Source: Leptospira sp.
GTDB taxonomy: Bacteria > Spirochaetota > Leptospiria > Leptospirales > Leptospiraceae
DNA: 53,583 nt
Direction of reading: 5' to 3'
Assembly (NCBI GenBank): GCA_027533185.1
Contig: JAPZTS010000055.1
Span: 1 to 53,583 of the forward strand
This document shows, in pieces, positions 26,225 to 34,602 of the stretch. A program made the position numbers and the translations under genes. Within the stretch, counting starts at the first letter, position 1; every line of letters starts with the position of its first letter. The notes under the pieces are model-generated. The model saw only the letters and a program-made list of their open reading frames with translations. It ran no database searches and was not told the DNA's origin.

Positions 26225-28191
26225 TTTCTATTTTCAAGTTGTACCGAATTGGATTTGGTTTTCTATTTGTTTTATCTCTGGTCGGCGAACTTTCAGCCAA
26301 CCCGTGTGGAAGTTTTGTTACCTCCTTCGAAAAGCCAATTACCCTTACTTCGGATTGGCTCTTTCGAAAAGGTGATAATTTGGACTGGAGAGATGAATCA
26401 ATTGAAGAGTCCTTTTGGGTAAAACGATCGGTTCCTGACTACGGTATTTCTAAAACAGAAAACCTAACAGGATACCACTGGTATCGTTGTTCTTTCGTTT
26501 TACCTGAAAACTATTCGAATCCCATTGAGCCAATTGCAATCCAATTGGGTAGGATTCGGGATATTGATGAATTTTATTTGAATGGAACCCTCGTCGATAA
26601 AACAGGTTCTGTGCTGCCCAAATTAGATGTAAATTTTCAAAAAATGCGCATCTATTCCCTACCAACCCACCTCCTCAAACCAGGGTTAAACGTTATAGCC
26701 ATTAGAATTTTTGCTGCAACAAATCTTAACGGTCTCAAACAAGCTCCCATCATTGCTAAAGAAAGATCTTTGAGAGAGGCGGTTTTTCTCAAAGAAGTTT
26801 TTGCGATGGTTTGCGGGTATGTTTTTATCTTTATGGGAATGTACTTTTTAGTTGGTTCGATTGTAAGAGGTAGAACAGGAGAAAATTTCTTTTTTGCACT
26901 TTTTTCCATTTTTATGGGATTTTATGTTTTGATACGAACGCAACATAGAGATATTTTATTTGAAAATTTTACTTGGTCTTATGTAACTGAACTTTTGGTT
27001 CTCATTTGTCTTCCCAGTTTTTTTATAAACTTTTTACACCAATACCTCAAAATCAAGAGAAATTTGGTATTCTTAGCGTACGAAGTGTTCCTGGTTGCAC
27101 TCTTCGTGATAACTCTTTTTTTTCGAAACCCAAAAACCTGGATCCTAGTAATAGCACTTTTTAACTACTTGTTACCGGTAGCACTTGGACTTGTTGTTTA
27201 TTTATTTTGGAAAAATGGTAAGGAAAACATTGCTAAAATAAGATATATTCTGATTGGTATTTTTTGTCTTTTACCAACCATTTTAATGGACAGTTTGTCC
27301 GCTTTGGAAGTCATTTCGTTACCAGGAACGATTTATTTTGGATTTTTATTATTTCTTGTGATGATTTCTGTTCAATTGTCCAATGATATGGTTCTCGGAT
27401 TACAGAATTTTATGGAACAGGAAAAAGAACTCATCCAAATGGAAAGGGTCAAAACAGGATTTCTCATCAACCTTTCCACAGAGTTCAAATCGGGAATGGA
27501 AAAAATCTCAAGTGCAATTGAAGGGATTTCAAAACCAAGTACAAAAGTTCAAACAAAACAAGTTCCCGCCAAAAAAGGTAAACAAAAGTCCAAAGAAAAA
27601 AAAGTAGAAAAGATTCAAGGGGATCCGATCAAACGAGCAGAGGACCATATCCTATACATGAGTTATATGGTAGATGAGGCTTTACTTTTGAAAAAATTAG
27701 AAGAAAAGTCCTATATACCGTTTTATGAATCCATTCTGGTCAAAGAATTGATTCACAATTGTGTTTCTAGTATTGAAACACACCTAGATCAACATCGAAA
27801 AAATGTAGAAATCGAAGTAAACCCAGACAAACTGGAAATCTTTTTCCCAAAAGAATTACTCTTTTGTGTACTTCGAAATTTGATCGAAAATGCCTATATT
27901 TATACAGACCCAAAAACAGCCATTAGTATAGAGTTTTTTAATCGAGATGGCTTTCACAATTTAATCGTTATAGATGAAGGTTTGGGTCTTAGCCAAATCG
28001 AAATGGAAACGATCTTCCAAAAATTTGTCAGAGGATATAAAGAAAAAAAGACAGACATACCAGGTGCAGGAATTGGGCTAACTCTTGTAGATGTTACTAC
28101 TAAGTTTTTAGGTGGGACTGTCCAACTCAAATCCCAAGAAGGAATGGGTGCAAAGTTCACCGTGAGATTCCCGATCAGGAGTCCAAAATAA
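26221..28191 (+). CDS. 7TMR-DISM histidine-kinase-like protein lacking the phosphoacceptor His
   Basis: After a signal peptide (residues 1-26) comes a periplasmic 7TMR-DISMED2-like jelly-roll, then seven hydrophobic helices. The cytoplasmic part is kinase-like, with a clear HATPase_c domain: N box LIENAYIYTD, G1 DEGLGLS and G2 GAGIGLTL. The dimerisation helix reads KTGFLINLSTEFKSGM, where SxE has Thr (codon ACA) at the position of the usual His, so autophosphorylation by the normal route looks impossible. A Lys-rich insert (about residues 440-460) separates the two helices. It is translationally coupled to fliH and to the next DISM gene. It may bind ATP and act as a partner or allosteric sensor. 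Confidence 0.82.
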   Translation: MISIFKLYRIGFGFLFVLSLVGELSANPCGSFVTSFEKPITLTSDWLFRKGDNLDWRDESIEESFWVKRSVPDYGISKTENLTGYHWYRCSFVLPENYSNPIEPIAIQLGRIRDIDEFYLNGTLVDKTGSVLPKLDVNFQKMRIYSLPTHLLKPGLNVIAIRIFAATNLNGLKQAPIIAKERSLREAVFLKEVFAMVCGYVFIFMGMYFLVGSIVRGRTGENFFFALFSIFMGFYVLIRTQHRDILFENFTWSYVTELLVLICLPSFFINFLHQYLKIKRNLVFLAYEVFLVALFVITLFFRNPKTWILVIALFNYLLPVALGLVVYLFWKNGKENIAKIRYILIGIFCLLPTILMDSLSALEVISLPGTIYFGFLLFLVMISVQLSNDMVLGLQNFMEQEKELIQMERVKTGFLINLSTEFKSGMEKISSAIEGISKPSTKVQTKQVPAKKGKQKSKEKKVEKIQGDPIKRAEDHILYMSYMVDEALLLKKLEEKSYIPFYESILVKELIHNCVSSIETHLDQHRKNVEIEVNPDKLEIFFPKELLFCVLRNLIENAYIYTDPKTAISIEFFNRDGFHNLIVIDEGLGLSQIEMETIFQKFVRGYKEKKTDIPGAGIGLTLVDVTTKFLGGTVQLKSQEGMGAKFTVRFPIRSPK

Positions 28192-30185
28192 TGTATTTCA
28201 AAAGATTGTTACTCTCTTTTACCCTCTTACTTTGTTTTCAGTGTTCCCGAATAACCGATGAATCTACAATTGTACTCAAGTTAGATGGCGAAGACTGGGG
28301 TGTTCTGTTTGATGAATCAGCTCAAATCCTTAGCCCAGAATTCAATGCAAACAATTTAGAAGTTACAAAAGTACCTGGTAATTTTAGAAATATCAATCGA
28401 AGTTACCGTGGTTCCATTTGGATTCGGAAGAACTTTGAAATAACAACTGAACAACACCAAAAATCCCTAGCTCTTCAATTGGGACGAATCTACCAATCCG
28501 ATGAAGTCTATGTGAACGGGGTTTTGATCGGTAAAAATAATTCGGCTTTTGGGGAAGAACCAGATGACTACGCTTTTGGTCGGCCAAGAATCTATCCAAT
28601 CCCACACGATTTACTACTCGAGGGCGAAAATGTCCTCATTATACGAATACAATCCAATCTTACAACTTCAGCAGGTATCATCACAGGTCCTGTTCGGATT
28701 GTAACATACGAAGAAGCAATCAACGGAAATTTATATGATTCTCTCGTTGAACTGATATTTGTTGGATTTTATCTCTTTATTGCCTTATTCTTCTTTATCA
28801 ATTACTTTAAACTTCGAGATAAAAAGGAATACTTAAGTTTTAGTATCCTCGCATTGGGATTTTCTGCATTCGAGCTATCACGAAATGAAATTCGGTTTTT
28901 TATCTGGAATAATTTTGCTTTTTTTAAATTTTTAGAGTATGGGTTTTTATTTTTACTCCCCTACGGATTTATAAAATTCATTCAGAACTTTTTTGATCTA
29001 AAACAATTTAAATACCAAAATATATATCTTTATTCGCATGCAGTATTTTTGGTTATTTTCGCTATCGTCGCAAAACCTGAGTTTTGGTATAATTTTATAG
29101 GATATTGGGATCTCCACCTATTCATTGTAATAGGATATGCAATTTACGTGACTTTCTACAAATTAAGAGATAGTGTTCGCGGTTCCCTTATCCATTTTTT
29201 AGCACTGATCTACCTTCTATATTCTATCTTAAAAGAAGTGATGATCGAACGTGGTTATCTGAACGCCGACTCCTCATTGGAAAAAAGTTTCCTTATGTAT
29301 TTGGTTCTTATGACCCTTGCCTTACGTTTTCAATTTCTAATGATGAAGAGAAAACTATTAGGAAGATTTGATAGGCTCAAAGAAGCAGACTCACTCCGTG
29401 AGAAAATCTTCTTTTATATGGATGCCATGATCTCAGGGCCACTTAGAGAGATGAAGGAAAAGTTGTTTGAGTACAGAGAATCTCTAACTAAATCCAAAGA
29501 CAAAAAATTAGTCAAAGAAGTCGAGGCAATTCAATCTTCCATAGAAAACGTCATGGATGATATCATTGAACTATCAAGACTTGAAGTTCTTAAAGAAGTT
29601 CCATTCAAAGACAAAGTCAATTTTATCAGTTTTATTAAAGATGTAATTCCTGAAGATGATATTACATATTCCATCAAGGTGCATCCTGAAACAGAAATCT
29701 ATAATAGTTTAGATCTTATAAATTCGGTTGTAGTTCGTTTGGTTGATTTTCCCCCATTTCGAGAATTTACTCATAATGATTTGATTATCACTCAAGATTT
29801 AAAGGGCAATGTCCACTTTCGATTTTTACTTTTTCACACAAACCCCAAGTTAACGTTGCGCCTATTTAACGAACTCACTGAAAATGAATCTGCTCTCACA
29901 GCTACGAAGGTTAAGTGGACTATCATTTTAGAAATAGTTAGGTTATTACAAGCAAAGTTAGATTTTAAAGTGATCAAAAAGAAATATCTAAAAATCGACC
30001 TTGGTATCGCGGCAATTGTTCCTGTCTCAGAAATGGTTAAAATTCATGAACCAACTCCGATTCTAAATGACAAGATAATTCACCGAAAAGTAGAGAAAGA
30101 AGATTGGAAGATAACTCTTGTGAAGCTATGGAAGAAGTTCAAAGAAACAGAAGTGAAACTTCCCAAGTTTGGGAAAAAAAAATAG
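28191..30185 (+). CDS. 7TMR-DISM lipoprotein with degenerate kinase-like tail
   Basis: A lipobox (TLLLCFQC) is followed by a DISM jelly-roll (SYRGSIWIRKNFEI..., LALQLGRIYQSDEVYVNG), seven membrane helices and a cytoplasmic tail of about 260 residues. The tail resembles a histidine kinase in outline. A helix, KIFFYMDAMISGPLREM, occupies the place of the H-box but has no His. The following domain lacks the N box and the GxG motifs, so ATP binding is probably lost. The C-terminus is strongly basic (KLPKFGKKK). It begins at TAATG, sharing one base with the stop of the preceding gene. It closes the fliG-fliH operon. The fold of the tail is inferred; the motif losses are seen directly. Confidence 0.75.
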   Translation: MYFKRLLLSFTLLLCFQCSRITDESTIVLKLDGEDWGVLFDESAQILSPEFNANNLEVTKVPGNFRNINRSYRGSIWIRKNFEITTEQHQKSLALQLGRIYQSDEVYVNGVLIGKNNSAFGEEPDDYAFGRPRIYPIPHDLLLEGENVLIIRIQSNLTTSAGIITGPVRIVTYEEAINGNLYDSLVELIFVGFYLFIALFFFINYFKLRDKKEYLSFSILALGFSAFELSRNEIRFFIWNNFAFFKFLEYGFLFLLPYGFIKFIQNFFDLKQFKYQNIYLYSHAVFLVIFAIVAKPEFWYNFIGYWDLHLFIVIGYAIYVTFYKLRDSVRGSLIHFLALIYLLYSILKEVMIERGYLNADSSLEKSFLMYLVLMTLALRFQFLMMKRKLLGRFDRLKEADSLREKIFFYMDAMISGPLREMKEKLFEYRESLTKSKDKKLVKEVEAIQSSIENVMDDIIELSRLEVLKEVPFKDKVNFISFIKDVIPEDDITYSIKVHPETEIYNSLDLINSVVVRLVDFPPFREFTHNDLIITQDLKGNVHFRFLLFHTNPKLTLRLFNELTENESALTATKVKWTIILEIVRLLQAKLDFKVIKKKYLKIDLGIAAIVPVSEMVKIHEPTPILNDKIIHRKVEKEDWKITLVKLWKKFKETEVKLPKFGKKK

Positions 30186-30544
30186 AAAAGTAGACCCAGT
30201 TACGGATCTGCTTTGCAAAATCATACCAATGAATCCAATCTAACGAACTTCTTTGAAAGATTGGTCATATGTTGGGAAAAACAATTTTGTTTCGAATCGT
30301 CCACCGTCGAAGAAGTCTATTCATTTAACAGATAGATTGTAGAACCCACGAAAGCAAGACTTTGTAATTCCTATTTTTCCCAAACTGAATTCCATAAATT
30401 GGCCTTAGGGTTGATTCTTTTGTTGGGTGGCTTTGCAAGCACACCATGAGAATTATATTTCTATTAAAAAATATTCTAAGGATCCAAATACAATCTGTTT
30501 TGATAGTACTTGTCGGTCCTCCAAGAGAAGAAATAGCGACCAGA
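30186..30544. other. intergenic gap with no recognised gene
   Basis: This 359-base gap separates two convergent operons. A weak stem-loop just after the DISM stop (AGTAGA 30189-30194 with TCTGCT 30207-30212, one GU pair) may help termination, but the U-run is poor. A 267-base open frame at 30446-30712 crosses into mtnC antisense and has no family resemblance. I see no tRNA or repeat. Confidence 0.5.
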
Positions 30545-31237
30545 CTAGATTTTAAATGTTTGGATCACAGGAAAGTTATGCTCTTTTTGCGGGATATTAC
30601 CTGGTCGATCCAAAATCTGTACCGACATTCCTGCCCCGCTTGCCGCTTCGGCTTCTTCCACGATATCTGTAAAAAAAAGAATCTCATCAGGAGCAGAGTT
30701 CAATTGATTTGAAATGTTTAGATAACTTTCTTTTTCTCTCTTACCTCCAACGGCTGTATCGAAATAAGAAGTAAAGAAAGAAGTTAAATCACCTTCATTT
30801 GAATATTTATATATAAGAATTTGTGCTTCTACAGATCCTGAAGAGTAAACATGATTGGAAATACCCTTTTTTGTAGAAGATTCTAAAAAACCTTTAACAT
30901 CGGGAAAAAGGGTACTTTTTAACTCGTTCGATTCATAACCTACTTTCCAGATTTTTCCTTGGATATCTTTCAATGGTCCAAATTTTCGGTCTTTTGAAAT
31001 CAGGAATTCTAAATACAAATGCAGATTAGTAGTGTCGATTGCGGTTGGTAATTCCTTTGGAAATTTCTTTTGGTCCAAGGCAAATTCTTGAGTTATTTCT
31101 AACCACTGTGACTTCGGTATCGAATGATTTGCTAAAAATGATTTTAATTTTTCTTTGGCATAGGGAAATAAAACTTGGTGGACAAAGGAAATAGGAGCAG
31201 TTGTTCCCTCAATATCCAATAAATTGTGTTTGATCAT
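30545..31237 (-). CDS. mtnC: enolase-phosphatase E1 (acireductone synthase) MtnC
   Basis: MtnC is the HAD-superfamily enzyme that enolises and dephosphorylates 2,3-diketo-5-methylthiopentyl-1-phosphate in methionine salvage. The N-terminal signature LLDIEGTTAPISFVHQVLFP is diagnostic (HAD motif I is DIEGT in this family), and HAD motif II-IV elements follow (VYSSGSVEAQ, KREKESYLNI, ILFFTDIVEEAEAA). At 230 residues it is full length. It lies 48 nt after an MFS gene on the same strand, far from mtnA, so the pathway genes are scattered. The other salvage enzymes (mtnB, mtnD) are not in the window. Confidence 0.95.
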   Translation of the reverse strand: MIKHNLLDIEGTTAPISFVHQVLFPYAKEKLKSFLANHSIPKSQWLEITQEFALDQKKFPKELPTAIDTTNLHLYLEFLISKDRKFGPLKDIQGKIWKVGYESNELKSTLFPDVKGFLESSTKKGISNHVYSSGSVEAQILIYKYSNEGDLTSFFTSYFDTAVGGKREKESYLNISNQLNSAPDEILFFTDIVEEAEAASGAGMSVQILDRPGNIPQKEHNFPVIQTFKI

Positions 31238-31285
31238 AAACTATTATTCCATTTCCTTTATAAACATCTTCGTATTTTTTCTCCT

Positions 31286-32635
31286 TTAGGAGTTTGAAAG
31301 ACTATCTAACATAGCTTTTTCATCTTTTTCATAATTAAACAAAATCAAAAACCAAGCAAGACCACAAGGTATCCAAAATAGGATAGATATAGAAAGCGCA
31401 AGCGCGCGGTCCGGCGTCAGACCCAAAATGATTGCGGAAAGTGCAGGACCCAGCCCTTTTCCTAAATCATCAGTTAGGTTATAGATAGAAAAAATTGCAC
31501 TCCTGGACTTTGGAGGATTTACATTTATGAGAACAGCTCGTACATTTGGACCAGTAATAGATATCATAATTCCTGTTAAAATATTCAAACCTATAAATAA
31601 TCCCATATTCTGTACAATACCTTGAGCATACAAAAGATAAAGCGCAGGAATGATACCAACCAAAGTGGTCACCATACAAAGGATTGCTTGGTATGATTTT
31701 TTAATATTGTACAATAGTTGGCCAACAACACCTCCAAAAAAAGTCCCAATAAAAATACCGACTGCTGCAAAAGTAATGAGACCCGCGGAAACTTCCTTGG
31801 ATAGTAGATAGGTATTTTCATAATAATCTGCTAAAAAAACAAAAAAGACACCCCATGGGATACAGCCAGGCAATCCTTGCAAAAATGCTCCTAGGTTTGT
31901 TTTGTTTTCAAAAAGAACTAAAAAGTCTTTCATTGAAATTTTATGGGCTAGTTCATCAGAAACTTGTACACCCTCAGCACCTCCCCTCTTTGGCTCTTTA
32001 CAAAAAATCCAGTAAATAGCCGTAAAAAAGAAGGATGGAACTGACATAAATATAAACGAATCTCTCCATCCATTGACAGGATCTGCGCCACCCAATATTC
32101 CACCTAACAGCTGACCGACTCCGACACCAAGTCCCATAGCCAGAGAAACATAACCTGTTGCGATCGCCCTAGAATGGGTCGAAAAATAATCACCAATCAA
32201 ACTAAAGAGAAGTGGAAAAATCCCACCGAGTCCAAACCCACAAAGAGTTCGCAAAATCAAAAACTGATCATACGTTTCCGCGTAGGCAGTTAAAAAACAT
32301 GGAATTTCGCCTAATAGAACAGCGGCAATCAATAGGTTCTTTCTAGAAAATTTTTGTGAGAGATATCCCATCGATAAGGAAACCAGACCACCCAAAATAA
32401 AAAATAAAATCGGTATGAGACCGCCCATCTTCCAATCTATCTCTTTTTGATCTGTAATTCCCAGGGAAGCTGCAATATTTTTCATATTTGGAGCTATTAA
32501 GTTTTGATCACCAAACAAAAAGAATGCGAGAGAAAGAATCACCCAAAAAGCCAAAATGCCTTGGCTTCCATGTTCAGCAAGGTCTGCCAGCCCGAAAAAA
32601 CGCAAATAAGATTGTTTTTCGTTCGATTGTTTCAT
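31286..32635 (-). CDS. MFS transporter
   Basis: The 449-residue polytopic protein has about 12 hydrophobic segments in two halves. It carries the MFS loop motif between helices 2 and 3 (GYLSQKFSRKNLL) and a glycine-rich helix 4-5 region (CGFGLGGIFPLLFSLIGDYF, then GYVSLAMGLGVGVGQLLGGILGG). It resembles the spinster-like and sugar-phosphate branch of the superfamily in my reading, but the substrate cannot be assigned. A GGGAG site precedes the ATG. It starts three bases after the upstream membrane-anchored protein, and mtnC follows, so a link with thio-sugar or methionine metabolites is possible but only suggested by position. Confidence 0.88.
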   Translation of the reverse strand: MKQSNEKQSYLRFFGLADLAEHGSQGILAFWVILSLAFFLFGDQNLIAPNMKNIAASLGITDQKEIDWKMGGLIPILFFILGGLVSLSMGYLSQKFSRKNLLIAAVLLGEIPCFLTAYAETYDQFLILRTLCGFGLGGIFPLLFSLIGDYFSTHSRAIATGYVSLAMGLGVGVGQLLGGILGGADPVNGWRDSFIFMSVPSFFFTAIYWIFCKEPKRGGAEGVQVSDELAHKISMKDFLVLFENKTNLGAFLQGLPGCIPWGVFFVFLADYYENTYLLSKEVSAGLITFAAVGIFIGTFFGGVVGQLLYNIKKSYQAILCMVTTLVGIIPALYLLYAQGIVQNMGLFIGLNILTGIMISITGPNVRAVLINVNPPKSRSAIFSIYNLTDDLGKGLGPALSAIILGLTPDRALALSISILFWIPCGLAWFLILFNYEKDEKAMLDSLSNS

Positions 32636-32637
32636 AG

Positions 32638-33657
32638 CTAAATAGCTCCCTTTTTTGAATTTTTATAAACAAAGAGAAAAGACAAAGTGAAGAGCAATCC
32701 TAAGAAGCCAATGACACCGAAAAGCGATAGGTCCCAAGTAGTTAAGATGGATCCATTGAGTATCTCTGGATTTTTTGTATTGGCCAAAGATGGAACTGGT
32801 TTCCCACCAATAAATTCTAAATTCACTTTAGTTCCAAAAGGGACGGAATCCATTACATAGGCACTAAGCCCCGGAGGAACATCTTTTGTAAGTTTTTGAA
32901 TTCCTATCGTGCCATTTGTTTTTAATTCCATTTCCTTTGGTTTAACGAAAACGGGGAACTTACCAGACTCACTCTCAACTAACAACATCTCTTCGATAAT
33001 CGATTCATTTCCAGCAACCAAATAGGAAACTTGTAATTCGGATACGCCAGGTAGTAAGGCACGATCTAAAATTTTACCTCCAGAATTTCCTGGAACCGTA
33101 CTGAGGGGAATCGCCATCTTACTTCCTGGCTGTTGGATCTGAGAAAATACTTCGGTCGCATTTTCAGGTACATAGTATTCGATCTCGTTACCTTTTTCGA
33201 AAAAACTTCTGGGCGGTTTGGAGGAATTGTCCAAAAGAAAAAGTTTAAAAACACGAAGTCCCTTTTTTTCACGCATAACCTGCATTAAACTTTTTACCGA
33301 TACCTGGTTTCTTTTCCCACCTGACTCATACACAACTACTTCTTGCGGAGAAGTACGAAACTGTGTCGTGGGAGGTATCATTTTATTATAATTGACTCCT
33401 TGGTATTGGATTTGTAGTAAAATGGGCGCACCCTCGGGAAGCTCCATCTTAGGAAATCGAAACTGACCATCTTGAGGACCTATTTCTGCTAGGGGAAGCA
33501 TAGCTCCTTGTAATGCCAACATTCGAATCGAATCAGCCTTACCTTTGCCACCTGTTGTTCCATTTTGAATCGATCCAAAAATGGATAGATTTTCCGCATA
33601 AATACTGTTAAATGAAAAAAATAGAACCAAACCGAGAACGAGAAACTTCTTTTGCAT
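32638..33657 (-). CDS. exported hypothetical protein with C-terminal membrane anchor
   Basis: I do not recognise a named family. From the ATG at 33657 the 339-residue product starts with a signal peptide (MQKKFLVLGLVLFFSFNSIYA) and continues with an Ig/carboxypeptidase-regulatory-like beta domain (SIFGSIQNGTTGGKGKADSIRM...). A second beta-rich region ends near residue 290, and a single C-terminal transmembrane helix (SLFGVIGFLGLLFTLSFLFV) follows, with a basic cytoplasmic tail. The frame is open upstream to 33804, but those residues overlap the divergent glycosyltransferase start and lack a ribosome binding site. It is next to and probably co-transcribed with the MFS gene. Function unknown; an envelope protein is likely. 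Confidence 0.75.
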   Translation of the reverse strand: MQKKFLVLGLVLFFSFNSIYAENLSIFGSIQNGTTGGKGKADSIRMLALQGAMLPLAEIGPQDGQFRFPKMELPEGAPILLQIQYQGVNYNKMIPPTTQFRTSPQEVVVYESGGKRNQVSVKSLMQVMREKKGLRVFKLFLLDNSSKPPRSFFEKGNEIEYYVPENATEVFSQIQQPGSKMAIPLSTVPGNSGGKILDRALLPGVSELQVSYLVAGNESIIEEMLLVESESGKFPVFVKPKEMELKTNGTIGIQKLTKDVPPGLSAYVMDSVPFGTKVNLEFIGGKPVPSLANTKNPEILNGSILTTWDLSLFGVIGFLGLLFTLSFLFVYKNSKKGAI

Positions 33658-33777
33658 GCCATCCCTAGCCTGTCGAGGGCCTTTGGAAAATCCAAGTGAA
33701 AAAACTTCGAGACATAAAATTTTAGAGGCGACAAAGAAGGGTGCGAGAGACAATGATTTCGGAAGGGTAATGGTATA

Positions 33778-34593
33778 ATGAAGAATCTGAGCGAAATCGT
33801 TCACAACTCATCAAAAGAAGAAAGGGATATCCTACTCGAATACCAAAACATCGACGTAAATAAGTTGGAAACGATCCAAGTTTTGGGAGTTCCCATCGAT
33901 AATGTCACGAGCGATGAAGCCATTGCTAAACTCTTCCGTGTCCTCGAAAAAAAGGAAGGAATCCACCACGTTTTATTTTTAGATCCAATCAAACTCATGA
34001 GAATGAGACCAGGTAAAGCACTCCACCGGATCACGGAAAAAGCAGGAACCATTCTTGTGGAAGGGGCAGGTATAGGTTGGATGACCCGCGGCCGACTGAA
34101 AGCAAGAGTTACACCGATCGCCGTGATGATGGATCTGATTCGCCTAGCGGAAATCAAAGAGTTTACTGCCTTTATTTTTGGATCCAAAGACGATGTTGTC
34201 GAACGTATTTTCTTCAACTTAACAAGACACTTCCCGAAAGTCAGGATTGTGGGTCGACATGCAGGCCATCTTGACAGGCAAAGGGAGCTCCGCGTTAAAG
34301 AGGCAATCCGCAAAACAGGACCAGACATCATATTTCTCGCAATGGATTTTCCTGACCAAGAAATTTGGATCGAAAACAACACTGGCTATTTCGGAAAAGC
34401 AGTGATAATTGGGGTAGGAGGAGCCTTAGATATGTTATCTGGCACCGATAGGAAGGCACCAGATTGGTTTAAGGATCGCGGTCTAACATGGCTTTGGAGA
34501 ATTGTGTCCAGACCGTATCGGATCAGAAGGATTTGGGAAACCTTTTATTTCATCCTACTTGGACTCCGAGAGCGGTTCCGAATTAAGAAATAA
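33778..34593 (+). CDS. WecG/TagA/CpsF family glycosyltransferase (GT26)
   Basis: The 271-residue cytoplasmic protein is a GT26 glycosyltransferase. The order of conserved pieces is [62 protein letters not shown] and [19 protein letters not shown], followed by the [10 protein letters not shown] tail that contacts lipid-linked acceptors in this family. Members add a sugar to an undecaprenyl-pyrophosphate-linked sugar during surface polysaccharide or teichoic acid synthesis. The acceptor here is unknown; no polysaccharide cluster surrounds it. A GGAAGGG site lies 10-11 bases before the ATG at 33778. It is a single gene facing a divergent neighbour and converging on the DPF/TPR gene. Confidence 0.9.
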   Translation: MKNLSEIVHNSSKEERDILLEYQNIDVNKLETIQVLGVPIDNVTSDEAIAKLFRVLEKKEGIHHVLFLDPIKLMRMRPGKALHRITEKAGTILVEGAGIGWMTRGRLKARVTPIAVMMDLIRLAEIKEFTAFIFGSKDDVVERIFFNLTRHFPKVRIVGRHAGHLDRQRELRVKEAIRKTGPDIIFLAMDFPDQEIWIENNTGYFGKAVIIGVGGALDMLSGTDRKAPDWFKDRGLTWLWRIVSRPYRIRRIWETFYFILLGLRERFRIKK

Positions 34594-34602
34594 ACTACCA
34601 AT

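Noticed and set aside
30446..30712. 88-residue open frame in the gap between convergent operons
   Set aside because: It runs antisense into mtnC, has no family likeness or ribosome binding site, and is probably spurious.
33801..34382. 193-residue minus-strand open frame opposite the glycosyltransferase
   Set aside because: It is a codon-pattern shadow of a clear GT26 gene on the plus strand.
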